DNA of 64,000 nt from Shinella yambaruensis (GCF_022899355.1 NZ_JALJCK010000010.1:62001-126000); one strand, 5' to 3'. Shown: positions 37,013-45,292, counted from the stretch's first letter. The notes: generated by a model not told the origin, from the sequence alone. Made by a program: numbers and translations.

Positions 37013-37534
37013 GTGGAAACAGAACTCGTCGAAAAGGCGGCATCGGGCGACAGGCAGGCTTTCGCCACGCTTGTCGAGAGCCGCTATGATTTCATCCATG
37101 CCGTCGCCTGGCGGTGGTGCGGCGACCGGCAGGATGCCGAGGACGTGGCGCAGGAGGTCTGCATACGCCTTGCAAGCGCCATCCGCGGCTTCAAGGGCGC
37201 GAGCCGCTTCGGTACCTGGCTCTATACGGTGACGCTGAACGCCGCGCGCGACCAGCTGCGCAAGCGCCGCCGGGCCGAATGGCGCGACGCCGCTTATCTG
37301 CGCGAACAGGCGGTGCTCGACGGCGCCCCCGCGGAGGACGGCAACGAAGAACTCTGGCAGGCGGTGCGCCAGTTGCCCGACAAGCAGCGCGACGCCGTGC
37401 TGCTGATCTACGGCGAAGGCCTCAGCCATGCGGCCGCGGCCGATGTGCTCGGCTGCGCCGAAACGACGATTTCCTGGCATGTGCACGAGGCCCGCAAGCG
37501 CCTGAAGGTGCTCTTGCGCGATGCGGCCGCGTGA
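37013..37534 (+). CDS. ECF-family RNA polymerase sigma factor
   Basis: 173 residues from GTG 37013 (GTG 36989 is also in frame but its AAAGGA is only two bases away). Region 2: FIHAVAWRWCGDRQDAEDVA then QEVCIRLASAIRGF; region 4: LPDKQRDAVLLIYGEGLSHA then DVLGCAETTISWHVHEARKR. No extra domains. It redirects RNA polymerase to stress or envelope genes. The neighbour 14 bp downstream has a cytoplasmic N terminus followed by a membrane segment and a VWA domain, as expected for a membrane anti-sigma partner. Confidence 0.92.
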   Translation: METELVEKAASGDRQAFATLVESRYDFIHAVAWRWCGDRQDAEDVAQEVCIRLASAIRGFKGASRFGTWLYTVTLNAARDQLRKRRRAEWRDAAYLREQAVLDGAPAEDGNEELWQAVRQLPDKQRDAVLLIYGEGLSHAAAADVLGCAETTISWHVHEARKRLKVLLRDAAA

Positions 37535-37548
37535 CGGAAGGACAGACG

Positions 37549-39636
37549 ATGAGTGATCTCGACCTCGAAAAACTCGCCCGCGACAGGGCCCCTGCCGCCG
37601 ACCCCGCGTCCCGTGCCCGTGCGCTCGCCGCCGCCATGGAGGCGTTCGACGGCGCGGAAAAAAATGCGGCTAGCCCCCAAGGATCGTCCGCAGGCGGGCG
37701 TCAAAGCTCCATCTTCAACCGGATATGGAGCCCCATCATGAACCGCAGACTTCTCGCCGGCTCGGCCCTTGCCACGCTGCTCGTCGTGCCCGTCGCCGGC
37801 CTCGTGACCTATGAACTGGTGAACAACGGCACCGTGCCGCTCACCGTGACGACGGAGGTCGCCGAAACGTCCGGCGGCCAGGATCTGCGCGCCCGCCAGC
37901 AGGAAGCCAAGAAGACCACGCCGAACGCCGGCGAGCTTTCCGCGGCCCTACAAAGCGGCGAGGCCCGGGACGGCAGCGCAGGGCAGGTGACCGGGGCGGA
38001 GGCGAAAGCGGAGGCCGCGCAGCCGACCGACATGCTGGCTGCCGAGCCTGTTCCGCTTGCCGAAGGCCGGGAAGAGGAGGCCCTCGCGGCCGCGCCGGAT
38101 TCCTTTGCGTTGGGCGAGGCGGTCGCCACGCAGTCGCTCAGCCGCGCCATCACGCAGCCCTCCGCGACGGCGGACGCCATCGCGATGCCCGTGCCCGCGG
38201 AGGACCGCGAGCGTTTCGCCTCGGCCGATCCCAACCCGGTCAAGAGCGTCGCCACCGATCCGGTCTCGACCTTCTCCGCCGATGTCGATACGGCGTCCTA
38301 TTCCTATGTGCGTCGCGCCCTGCTCGGCGGCAGCCTGCCGGACCGGGAGGCTGTTCGGGTGGAGGAACTGGTCAACTACTTCCCCTATGACTGGAAGGGG
38401 CCGGAGACGGCGGAAAAGCCGTTCAACGCCACCGTTACCGTCCTGCCGACGCCGTGGAACAAGGATACCGAACTGCTGCATATCGGCATCAAGGGGTTCG
38501 ATACGGCGGCGACGGCGCAGCCTGCCGCCAACCTCGTCTTCCTCATCGACGTCTCAGGCTCGATGAACGAGCCGGACAAGCTGCCGCTCCTGAAGGGCGC
38601 CTTCCGCCTGCTGGTCGGCAAGCTGAAGGACACGGACACCGTCTCCATCGTCACCTATGCCGGCAATGCCGGCGTGGTGCTGGAGCCGACCGCGGCGAAG
38701 GACCGGCAGAAGATCCTCGACGCCATCGACACGCTGCAGCCGGGCGGTTCGACGGCGGGCGCGGAGGGCATCGAGACGGCCTACCGGCTGGCCGAGAAAG
38801 CCTTCAAGACGGATGGCGTCAACCGCGTCATGCTGGCGACGGACGGCGATTTCAACGTCGGTCCTGCAAGCGACGACGACCTGAAGCGCATCATCGAGGA
38901 ACGGCGCAAGAGCGGCATCTTCCTCTCCGTGCTCGGCTTCGGCCGCGGCAATTATAATGACGGCATGATGCAGACGCTGGCGCAGAACGGCAACGGCACG
39001 GCCGCCTATATCGACACGCTGGCCGAGGCGCAGAAGACGCTGGTGGAGGAGGCGGGCGCCTCGCTCTTCCCCATCGCCAAGGACGTCAAGTTCCAGATCG
39101 AGTTCAACCCCGAGCGCATCGCCGAATACCGCCTGATCGGCTACGAGACCCGCGTGCTCAACCGCGAGGATTTCAACAACGACAAGGTGGATGCGGGCGA
39201 CATCGGCTCCGGCCACCGGGTGACGGCGATCTACGAGGTGACGCCGAAGGGCAGCCCCGCCGTGCTGAACGATCCCCTGCGCTACGGCAAGGAGAACGCG
39301 GCAGCGGCGCCCGTGGCCGAGAGCGGCGAGCTCGCCTTCCTCAAGATGCGCTGGAAGAAGCCGGATGGCGACACGAGCGAACTCGCCACCCTGCCGGTGA
39401 CCGATGCCAATGCCGTCGCCGACGTGAACGCCGCCGCGCCGGATGTGCGCTTCTCCGTCGCCGTCGCCGCCTTCGGGCAGAAGCTGAAGGGCGTGAGCGC
39501 CTTGCAGGACTATGCCTACGGCTCGATCCTCGGCCTTGCGGAAGCGGCGAAGGGCAACGACCCGTTCGGTTATCGCGCGGAGTTCCTGAAGCTCGTCCAG
39601 CTCGCCGGCGGCCTTTCCGGCGAGAAGGCGGAATAG
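37549..39636 (+). CDS. Membrane VWA protein, YfbK-like, probable anti-sigma partner
   Basis: 695 residues. A 66-residue cytoplasmic start (DLDLEKLARDRAPAADPASR), a membrane segment at about 69-88 (LLAGSALATLLVVPVAGLVT), a low-complexity linker, the YfbK N-terminal domain (FSADVDTASYSYVRRALLGG) and a VWA domain with MIDAS DVSGSM at 334-339 (NLVFLIDVSGSMNEPDKLPL). The family is periplasmic; the N terminus resembles a sigma-binding tail. An internal ATG at 37738 (MNRRLLAGSALATLL), preceded by GGAG and by a duplicate ECF-like promoter, could yield a shorter product. Confidence 0.87.
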   Translation: MSDLDLEKLARDRAPAADPASRARALAAAMEAFDGAEKNAASPQGSSAGGRQSSIFNRIWSPIMNRRLLAGSALATLLVVPVAGLVTYELVNNGTVPLTVTTEVAETSGGQDLRARQQEAKKTTPNAGELSAALQSGEARDGSAGQVTGAEAKAEAAQPTDMLAAEPVPLAEGREEEALAAAPDSFALGEAVATQSLSRAITQPSATADAIAMPVPAEDRERFASADPNPVKSVATDPVSTFSADVDTASYSYVRRALLGGSLPDREAVRVEELVNYFPYDWKGPETAEKPFNATVTVLPTPWNKDTELLHIGIKGFDTAATAQPAANLVFLIDVSGSMNEPDKLPLLKGAFRLLVGKLKDTDTVSIVTYAGNAGVVLEPTAAKDRQKILDAIDTLQPGGSTAGAEGIETAYRLAEKAFKTDGVNRVMLATDGDFNVGPASDDDLKRIIEERRKSGIFLSVLGFGRGNYNDGMMQTLAQNGNGTAAYIDTLAEAQKTLVEEAGASLFPIAKDVKFQIEFNPERIAEYRLIGYETRVLNREDFNNDKVDAGDIGSGHRVTAIYEVTPKGSPAVLNDPLRYGKENAAAAPVAESGELAFLKMRWKKPDGDTSELATLPVTDANAVADVNAAAPDVRFSVAVAAFGQKLKGVSALQDYAYGSILGLAEAAKGNDPFGYRAEFLKLVQLAGGLSGEKAE
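37676..37702 (+). promoter_or_regulatory. Second ECF-type promoter motif, inside the VWA gene
   Basis: CCCAAGGATCGTC, ten bases, CGTC, identical to 36952-36978 in both motif and spacing. It lies 36 bp before an internal in-frame ATG (37738) that begins a membrane/signal-type segment with a GGAG site. Confidence 0.5.
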
Positions 39637-40020
39637 GCCGCCTTGCCTCAGGCCCGCCGGACTTTGTCCTTGCGGGCAGAGGCAATCGGTACTCCCTCTG
39701 CCCCACCGGCCATCTCCCCTTGAGGACAAGGGATTCGCGCATAGGGGCAGGACGATGCCGCAACCCCTTCTCCCCCAGGGGGAGAAGGTGGCCCGAAGGG
39801 TCGGATGAGGGGGTGAGGCAGGTGCGATATTGCAATCATTTACGCCTTCGGTCTCCCCCTCATCCGCCTGCCGGCACCTTCTCCCCCTGGGGGAGAAGGG
39901 GTTGCGGCGACGATTGCATTCCATAGGCGATTGCCTTGCCCTCAAGGGGAGATGGCCGACAGGCCGTAGAGGGAACGCCCCGCCATGCGAAACCACCATG
40001 CCGCAAGCCGAAGAAACGAC
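39637..40020. repeat. 384-bp gap filled by palindromic repeats (type B, several arms)
   Basis: From about 39693 to 39974 the sequence is built of repeat arms: TCTGCCCCACCGGCCATCTC, CCTTCTCCCCCAGGGGGAG (two pairs) with CTCATCCGCCTGCCGGCACC, and GAGATGGCCGACAGGCCGTA. No gene is supported here. Confidence 0.7.
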
Positions 40021-40320
40021 CTACGCGGCGGGCTTTTCCTTCGTATTGTGAATGTTGCTTGCGGAAGCGGGCGCGGCATCGTCTTCGCCCCGTCTGCGGG
40101 GAGAAGGCGGCGGCAGCCGGATGAGGGGCGCCGTCCAGCGGCGCTCCCTGACCTGCGGCAGGTGGGCATAGCCGCGCTCGCTGCCTTCGACCAAGGTCAG
40201 CCCCACATCGCGCAGCAGCCGTATATCCCGCCGCGCAACGAGCAGCCGCAAGGCCTCCCACTCCGCCTGCCTGCGGCGAAACCGCATCCATTGTTCCAAG
40301 AGTTTTCCGATGATTCCCAT
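40021..40320 (-). CDS. DUF1127-like small protein with repeat-derived C terminus
   Basis: 99 residues from ATG 40320 with AAGGGAAGG upstream. The first 62 residues (GIIGKLLEQWMRFRRRQAEW, then LLVARRDIRLLRDVGLTLVE) resemble DUF1127 proteins, with the DIRLLRDVG core. The tail APLIRLPPPSPRRRGEDDA is the translation of a type B palindrome (40076-40135), so the native C terminus seems to have been replaced or extended by a repeat. It is divergent from a LysR gene, like the 23.3-24.9 kb module. Confidence 0.6.
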   Translation of the reverse strand: MGIIGKLLEQWMRFRRRQAEWEALRLLVARRDIRLLRDVGLTLVEGSERGYAHLPQVRERRWTAPLIRLPPPSPRRRGEDDAAPASASNIHNTKEKPAA

Positions 40321-40370
40321 GGCCTTGCCTTCCCTTGCAGGGCAAGCCAAGCAAAACCGTAGACATTTCA

Positions 40371-40380
40371 CAAACGAATA
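40371..40380. promoter_or_regulatory. CAAACGAATA motif, copy 3
   Basis: Identical to 23640-23649 and preceded by TTTCA as at 23940-23944. It lies 51 bp before the DUF1127-like start at 40320 and 29 bp before the LysR start at 40409. Confidence 0.45.
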
Positions 40381-40408
40381 GCGATTATGGCAGGTATCAG
40401 AAAAAGCG

Positions 40409-41302
40409 ATGGCGCCAATGTATCCACCTCTCGAAAGTGACCTGCTCCGCATCTTCGTCGCCGTCGCCCAGGCCGGCAATGTCACGCATGCTGCCGACAG
40501 GCTCGGGCGAACGCAGTCGGCGATCAGCATGCAGGTGCGCAAGCTGGAGGAATCGGTGGGCGCGACGCTCTTCGAGCGCGGTCCGCGCGGCGTCGCCCTG
40601 ACGCGGGAGGGCCAGCGGCTGCTGCCCTATGCGCGGCGCATCGTGGGGCTCGTCGACGAGACCACGGCGGCGATGCGCACGGTGCCGCTGGACGGGCCGG
40701 TGCGCGTCGGCATTCCGGAGGAATACAACCAGACGGTCCTGCCCAATGCGCTGGCGGCCTTCGCGGAAGTCCATCCGGATACCGAGGTGACGGTGCTGTG
40801 CGGCTACACCGCCCAGCAGCTAGCGGCGCTGGAGGCCGACGAACTGGACCTTGCCATCATCTTCGACTGGTGCGACGGGGTTACCGGCGAGCTGCTGGCG
40901 ATCGACCCGACGGTCTGGGTCACCTCCGTGGCGCACAACCGGCACCTGGAGCGCCCCATGCCGATCGCCGTCTACTGGCGCTCGAGCTGGTGCCGGGACT
41001 TTGCCCTGCGCTCGCTGGAGCGGCACGCGATCCCCTTCCGCATCGCCTATACCTGCGACACCAGCGGGGGCCTGCGCTCGGCGGTCATGAGCGGGCTCAC
41101 CGTCGCGCCGCTATCGCGCAGCAACATTCCGCCCGGCACGCGCGAACTGACCGCTGCGGACGGCTTTCCGCCGATCGATGCCTCGCGCGTCGTGCTGAAG
41201 CGCAATCCCCGGCGCAGCGGGCCGACCATCGACGGCATGGCCGACATGATCCGCAAATCCTTCGGGCCGCTGGCGGTGCCGGCGGATCAGGCCTTCGGAT
41301 AG
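40409..41302 (+). CDS. LysR-family regulator, paralogue of the 24001 gene
   Basis: 297 residues. HTH: SDLLRIFVAVAQAGNVTHAA, then QSAISMQVRKLEESVG. The effector domain has PIAVYWRSSWCRDFALRSLE and IPFRIAYTCDTSGG, aligning with the LysR protein at 24001. A second start at 40418 is possible. Its 3' end overlaps the convergent 41287 gene by 16 bp. The paired gene at 40320 and the shared CAAACGAA motif make it the second copy of a LysR/DUF1127 module. Confidence 0.88.
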   Translation: MAPMYPPLESDLLRIFVAVAQAGNVTHAADRLGRTQSAISMQVRKLEESVGATLFERGPRGVALTREGQRLLPYARRIVGLVDETTAAMRTVPLDGPVRVGIPEEYNQTVLPNALAAFAEVHPDTEVTVLCGYTAQQLAALEADELDLAIIFDWCDGVTGELLAIDPTVWVTSVAHNRHLERPMPIAVYWRSSWCRDFALRSLERHAIPFRIAYTCDTSGGLRSAVMSGLTVAPLSRSNIPPGTRELTAADGFPPIDASRVVLKRNPRRSGPTIDGMADMIRKSFGPLAVPADQAFG

Positions 41303-41634
41303 GCCCGTTCGAGGCCGCCCGAGCGGGTAAGGCCGGTGCGGAAGGCGACATAGGCGGCATGCTGGCTGGATCGGGCGGCCTCGGTCAGCCGCATCTGCAG
41401 GCGCGCGGGCGCCGTCTCGCCCAGCCATTCGCCGAGCCTTTCCAGCTTCAGGGAATTGAGGAAACGGGCGCCGGCGGCGCGGTTGAGATAGAGGTCGAGG
41501 CCTTCGAGCAGGTTCTCGTCCTGCTTGGGATTTTCCATCAGAAGGCGCAGATAGGCCTGGTCGGCCTCGCCGAGGGCGGCCAGCTTGTCGGCCACGGTCT
41601 CCCGGTCGGGAAAGGCTGCAAGATCGGCACTCAT
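41287..41634 (-). CDS. Conserved hypothetical protein
   Basis: 115 residues, mostly helical and soluble (TVADKLAALGEADQAYLRLL, then NLLEGLDLYLNRAAGARFLN). No domain recognised. It converges on the LysR gene and ends in a cluster of short overlaps. Its upstream side holds the type D repeat (41674-41720). Confidence 0.55.
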   Translation of the reverse strand: MSADLAAFPDRETVADKLAALGEADQAYLRLLMENPKQDENLLEGLDLYLNRAAGARFLNSLKLERLGEWLGETAPARLQMRLTEAARSSQHAAYVAFRTGLTRSGGLERAYPKA

Positions 41635-41673
41635 GATCGTCCCCCAAGAATCGCTCTGATTCTCATTTCTAAC

Positions 41674-41720
41674 GCAATTCCGGACGCAAAACCGCTGTGG
41701 ACTTTTGCTGAAATTGCTCT
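41674..41720. repeat. Dispersed intergenic repeat, type D copy 2
   Basis: AATTCCGGACGCAAAACCGC, then TGTGGACTTTTGCTGAAATT: the short core also present at 21305-21345. Confidence 0.55.
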
Positions 41721-41764
41721 GGATAGACAGGGACAAAGCGGGTCGCCAGCCTGTGACCGAATGT

Positions 41765-41806
41765 TTGGACTAAAAATCCAATATTGACAAATTATCTATC
41801 TTTGGA
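41765..41806 (+). promoter_or_regulatory. Candidate operator/promoter of the DauR-like gene
   Basis: TTGGA-N7-TCCAA (41765-41781) is an inverted repeat just before a TTGACA (41784-41789); a third TTGGA occurs at 41802-41806. The regulator gene starts at 41819, so autoregulation by its product is plausible. Confidence 0.4.
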
Positions 41807-41818
41807 TTGTTTGTCCGC

Positions 41819-42466
41819 ATGTACGACTCATCAAACGCCGACCTGCTGCTTCGCCAGCACACCGCGACGGCCGCGGCCATCTCGACCCTGCTCTATCCCC
41901 ATGCCGAGGTCGTGCTGCACGATCTCGAAACGGGATTGATCGCCGGTATCTGGAACGCCTTTTCCGGCCGCAAGGCAGGCATGGAATCGCTCGTCGAGGA
42001 GGCGCTGGAGGAGGCCGGCGAGGGCGGCATCTACGGCCCCTACGAGAAGACCGGCGAGGACGGGCGGCGCCTGAAATCGGTGACGGCGGTGCTGAAGGAC
42101 GATTTCGGCCAGGCGCTCGGCCTCTTCTGCATCAACATGGACGTGTCGCATTTCGATGCCGCGGCAAAGCTGCTTTCGGCCTTTGCCGGCGCGGCGGCCG
42201 CCCGCCCGGCCTCGCTTTTCGCCGGCGACTGGCGCGAGGAGATCAACACGGCGCTGCACGACTGGCTGCGCACCCGCGGGCTGGCGCTGACGGCGCTGAA
42301 GAAGGGCGACCGGGTGGCGCTCGTCGCCGCGCTCGACGGGCGCGGCCTGTTCCAGACCCGCAATGCCGTCGACCATCTCGCCGGCCTCATCGGCGCCTCG
42401 CGCGCCTCGATCTACAATTATCTCGCCGATGCCCGGCGCCAGAGCCAGAAGGACAGGACCCCGTGA
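41819..42466 (+). CDS. YheO-like PAS/HTH regulator (DauR-type)
   Basis: 215 residues. The N-terminal PAS-like domain (TAAAISTLLYPHAEVVLHDL, then LGLFCINMDVSHFD) and C-terminal HTH (GRGLFQTRNAVDHLAGLIGA, then SRASIYNYLADAR) are those of the YheO/DauR family, which sense metabolites of amino-acid catabolism (DauR controls D-arginine use). TTG 41807 is an alternative start. Its stop overlaps the GTG of the aminotransferase gene (GTGA), so the two are translationally coupled and functionally linked. Confidence 0.85.
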   Translation: MYDSSNADLLLRQHTATAAAISTLLYPHAEVVLHDLETGLIAGIWNAFSGRKAGMESLVEEALEEAGEGGIYGPYEKTGEDGRRLKSVTAVLKDDFGQALGLFCINMDVSHFDAAAKLLSAFAGAAAARPASLFAGDWREEINTALHDWLRTRGLALTALKKGDRVALVAALDGRGLFQTRNAVDHLAGLIGASRASIYNYLADARRQSQKDRTP

Positions 42467-43602
42467 CCACGCTGCCGGATTTCCGCCTCGAAACCCATTT
42501 CTCGCGCTGGGAGTTCAAGGCGCGCCATCACATGACGGCAAGCGATGCCGAGACGATGACCATGTCGGACCTGCTGGCGCTGGCCGGGCCTGAGGATCGC
42601 GAGGCCTGGGAGCACGTCGCGCTCGGCTATACCGAGACCTGGGGCGCGCCCGAGCTGCGCGAGACCATCGCGACGACCTATGACACGCTGTCGGGCGCCG
42701 ACATCCTGACCTTCGCCGGCGCGGAGGAGGGGCTCTACTGCGCCATGCTGGCGCTGCTTGCGCCCGGCGACCACGCCATCGTCACCGTGCCGAACTACCA
42801 GTCGATGGAGACGATGCCGGTCACCGCCGCCGGCCATGTCACGGGCATCGCGCTCCGGCCGGAAAACCGCTGGCAGCTCGACCTCGACGACGTGCGCGCC
42901 GCGCTGCGTCCCGAAACAAAACTCATCGCCGTCAATTTCCCCAACAATCCGACGGGCACCATCGCCGACCAGGCGATCTTCCGTGGGCTGGTCGATCTTT
43001 GCGCCGGGCGCGGCATCCATCTCTTTTCCGACGAGGTCTATCGCGGGCTGGAGATCGACGCCGCAAAACGCCTGCCGCAGGCGGCCGACCTGTTCGACAA
43101 GGGCATTTCGCTCAATGTGATGTCCAAGGCCTACGGCCTGCCGGGCCTGCGCATCGGCTGGATCGCCAGCAAGGACCATGCCTTGCTGGCGCGCATGGAG
43201 AAGATGAAGCACTACCTCTCCATCTGCAATGCGCGCCCCTCCGAGGTGCTGGCCGGCATTGCGATCAAGGCGCGCGAAACGATCTTCGCCCGCAACCGCG
43301 CGCTCTGCGCGGAGAACATGGCAAGGCTCGGCGCCTTCTTCGCCGATTATCCGGATCTCTACGAATGGGCCGAGCCGGACGGCGGCTGCGTCGCCTTCCC
43401 GCGCTATCGCGGCGCTGACGGCGTCGAGGCGCATTGCCGGCGGCTGGTGGAGGAGAAGGGCGTGCTGCTGCTGCCCTCCAGCCTCTATGTCTCCGACCTC
43501 CTGCCCGTGCCGCAGGATCGTTTCCGCGTCGGCTTCGGCCGGCGCAACATGGAGGCGGGGCTGTCGGCCTGGCGGGAATTTCTCGCGGAGGAAGCGCGCT
43601 AG
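42463..43602 (+). CDS. PLP-dependent aminotransferase, class I/II fold
   Basis: 379 residues, GTG start in GTGA overlap with the regulator. Fold-type I blocks: VALGYTETWGAPELRETIAT, VNFPNNPTGT, HLFSDEVYRGLE and SLNVMSKAYGLPGLRIGWIA with the Schiff-base Lys. It also has GFGRRNMEAGL at the end. The substrate is unknown; coupling to a DauR-like regulator suggests an amino acid whose use is controlled by it. The 3' end overlaps the convergent DUF1330 gene by 4 bp. Confidence 0.88.
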   Translation: MTTLPDFRLETHFSRWEFKARHHMTASDAETMTMSDLLALAGPEDREAWEHVALGYTETWGAPELRETIATTYDTLSGADILTFAGAEEGLYCAMLALLAPGDHAIVTVPNYQSMETMPVTAAGHVTGIALRPENRWQLDLDDVRAALRPETKLIAVNFPNNPTGTIADQAIFRGLVDLCAGRGIHLFSDEVYRGLEIDAAKRLPQAADLFDKGISLNVMSKAYGLPGLRIGWIASKDHALLARMEKMKHYLSICNARPSEVLAGIAIKARETIFARNRALCAENMARLGAFFADYPDLYEWAEPDGGCVAFPRYRGADGVEAHCRRLVEEKGVLLLPSSLYVSDLLPVPQDRFRVGFGRRNMEAGLSAWREFLAEEAR

Positions 43603-43928
43603 CCCTTCTGCAGGATGTCGGTCGCCTTGTGGTCGTCGTCGACGCCGTCGATCAGCAGCACGTCGCCGTCCGCGTTGCGGGTGCGCAGCGGCAGGATCGC
43701 CTGGTAGGCGGGCGAAGCGTACCAGGCCTCGGCGGCGCTGCGGCTCGGGAAGGACAGCATGACGACGTCGCCGGAGAAGCTGCCCTCCAGCACGCGCTTG
43801 TTGCCGTCGCCGTGCAGCACGAACCGGCCGCCGAAGGGGGCCATGGTGGCGTCGATCGCCTCGAGATAGGCGATGATCTCCGCCCCGAAGGCGACATTGC
43901 GAAGATGGGCGAGGGCGTAGGTGGTCAT
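43599..43928 (-). CDS. DUF1330 family protein
   Basis: 109 residues. DUF1330/dimeric alpha-beta barrel pattern: YALAHLRNVAFGAEIIAYLE, then APFGGRFVLHGDGNKRVLEG and VVMLSFPSRSAAEAWYAS, then AYQAILPLRT. The family is of unknown function, related to ABM-type monooxygenases. It converges on the aminotransferase gene. Confidence 0.85.
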   Translation of the reverse strand: MTTYALAHLRNVAFGAEIIAYLEAIDATMAPFGGRFVLHGDGNKRVLEGSFSGDVVMLSFPSRSAAEAWYASPAYQAILPLRTRNADGDVLLIDGVDDDHKATDILQKG

Positions 43929-44098
43929 GGGTCTCTCCTGTGCGTGGCGGTATGGGAGAAACCTACGGCGCGCTCCGCGGCAGATCGATTACCTTGCGGG
44001 TAATGCCGGCGCCTATCTGCTTCCAGAGGTCAGGGCAAAGGAAAGCCGCCCGCGGCGTGGCCGGGGCGGCTGATGATCCTTCGTGCCGGCGGCTGGCC

Positions 44099-45118
44099 TC
44101 AGCCGCGGCGGCGGCTGCGTTCGCGAGCGGGCGCGGCGGCGCTTTCGTCTGCGGTCTTGTTGCGCAGCGGGCCGATCGTCTCGATGATCGCGGCGAGCGT
44201 CGGGCGTTCGCGCGGCTCGTGCGCGTCGAGCGCCACGCGCATGGCGGCAAGGTGCTCGCAGGACGTGCCGCAGCAGCCGCCGATGATGCGCGCGCCGGCA
44301 TCGCGGGCGAGGCGGGCATATTCGGCCATCAGCGGCGGCGTGCCGGAATAGTAGATTTCCGCGCCGCGATATTCCGGGATGCCGCAATTGCCCTTGACGA
44401 CGACGGTCGCGGACGGGTCGGCGCCGGTCATGTCGAGCAGCGAGGAGAGGATATCGGAGGCGCCGACGCCGCAATTGGCGCCGACGGCGAGGGGACCTGC
44501 GCCGATATCGCCGGCAACGCCTTGGATGTCCCGCGGATGCAGGCCCATCATCGTCTTGCCGGCCGTGTCGAACGAGCCGGTATAGACGAAGGGCAGGCCG
44601 ACCTTGGTGGCGGCTTCCGCGGCGGCGCGGATCTCCTCCGGCGAGGACATGGTCTCGATCCAGGCGACGTCCGCGCCGCCGGCCTTCAGGCCCTCGATCT
44701 GCTCGGCGAAGGCGGCGACGGCATCGTCATAGGTCATCGCGCCGAGCGGCACGAGCAGTTCGCCCGTCGGGCCGACGGAGCCGGCGACGATCACCGTGCG
44801 CGGCGCCTTGTCGGCGACCGCGCGGGCGATCTCGGCGGCCTTCCTGTTGAGGTCGAAGACGCGGTCCTGCGCATGGTGCAGCTTCAGACGATGGCGCGTA
44901 CCGCCGAACGTGTTGGTGAGGATGATGTCCGCCCCGGCATCGACGAAGTCCTGGTGCAGCTTCGTGATGTTCTCGGGCTTCGCCTCGTTCCACAGTTCCG
45001 GCGCTTCCCCGGCTTCGAGGCCCATGGCGAAGAGCGAGGTCCCGGTCGCGCCGTCGGCGAGCAGGAAGGGCTTTTCGGCAAGAAGCTGGGCAAGCGGGTT
45101 CGTCGCGGTCATCGGCAT
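44099..45118 (-). CDS. bmt: Betaine-homocysteine S-methyltransferase
   Basis: 339 residues of the homocysteine S-methyltransferase (Pfam S-methyl_trans) family. LLADGATGTSLFAMGLEAGE, then DIILTNTFGGTRHRLKLHHA and the Zn ligands GANCGVG and GGCCGTSCEH. It uses glycine betaine to methylate homocysteine, giving dimethylglycine and methionine without B12. An S. meliloti bmt is known. The Ala/Arg/Ser tail (APARERSRRRG) is of the same kind as in the corrinoid operon proteins. A perfect 16-bp palindrome lies upstream at 45141. Specificity for betaine rather than another methyl donor is inferred from the betaine neighbourhood. Confidence 0.85.
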   Translation of the reverse strand: MPMTATNPLAQLLAEKPFLLADGATGTSLFAMGLEAGEAPELWNEAKPENITKLHQDFVDAGADIILTNTFGGTRHRLKLHHAQDRVFDLNRKAAEIARAVADKAPRTVIVAGSVGPTGELLVPLGAMTYDDAVAAFAEQIEGLKAGGADVAWIETMSSPEEIRAAAEAATKVGLPFVYTGSFDTAGKTMMGLHPRDIQGVAGDIGAGPLAVGANCGVGASDILSSLLDMTGADPSATVVVKGNCGIPEYRGAEIYYSGTPPLMAEYARLARDAGARIIGGCCGTSCEHLAAMRVALDAHEPRERPTLAAIIETIGPLRNKTADESAAAPARERSRRRG

Positions 45119-45140
45119 ATCCTTCTGTTTATCACATCAT

Positions 45141-45156
45141 ATAAAGATTTCTTTAT
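45141..45156. promoter_or_regulatory. Palindrome ATAAAGA-TT-TCTTTAT upstream of bmt
   Basis: Perfect 7-2-7 palindrome 23-38 bp before the bmt start. It resembles the ArsR-family SahR/SamR sites reported upstream of methionine-cycle genes in alphaproteobacteria (from memory, unverified here), which would link bmt to S-adenosylhomocysteine level. Confidence 0.45.
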
Positions 45157-45208
45157 GTGATTGCAATGATGGATTGGCGGTACGTTCGAGGAAGGCAGCG
45201 ACCTTTCC

Positions 45209-45292
45209 TCCGTCATGGTCGGGCTTGACCCGACCATCCACAGCCGCGAGTGCCGTGTGGACCCTCGGGTCAGGCCCGAGGGTGACGGAGGA
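45209..45292. repeat. Palindromic element type C
   Basis: GTCGGGCTTGACCCGACCAT, then GACCCTCGGGTCAGGCCCGA: two inverted GTCGGG/CCCGAC arms as in the repeat at about 56396-56550. It is followed at 45287-45361 by a 70-bp purine-only tract (GAGAGGAAAG type). Confidence 0.6.
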
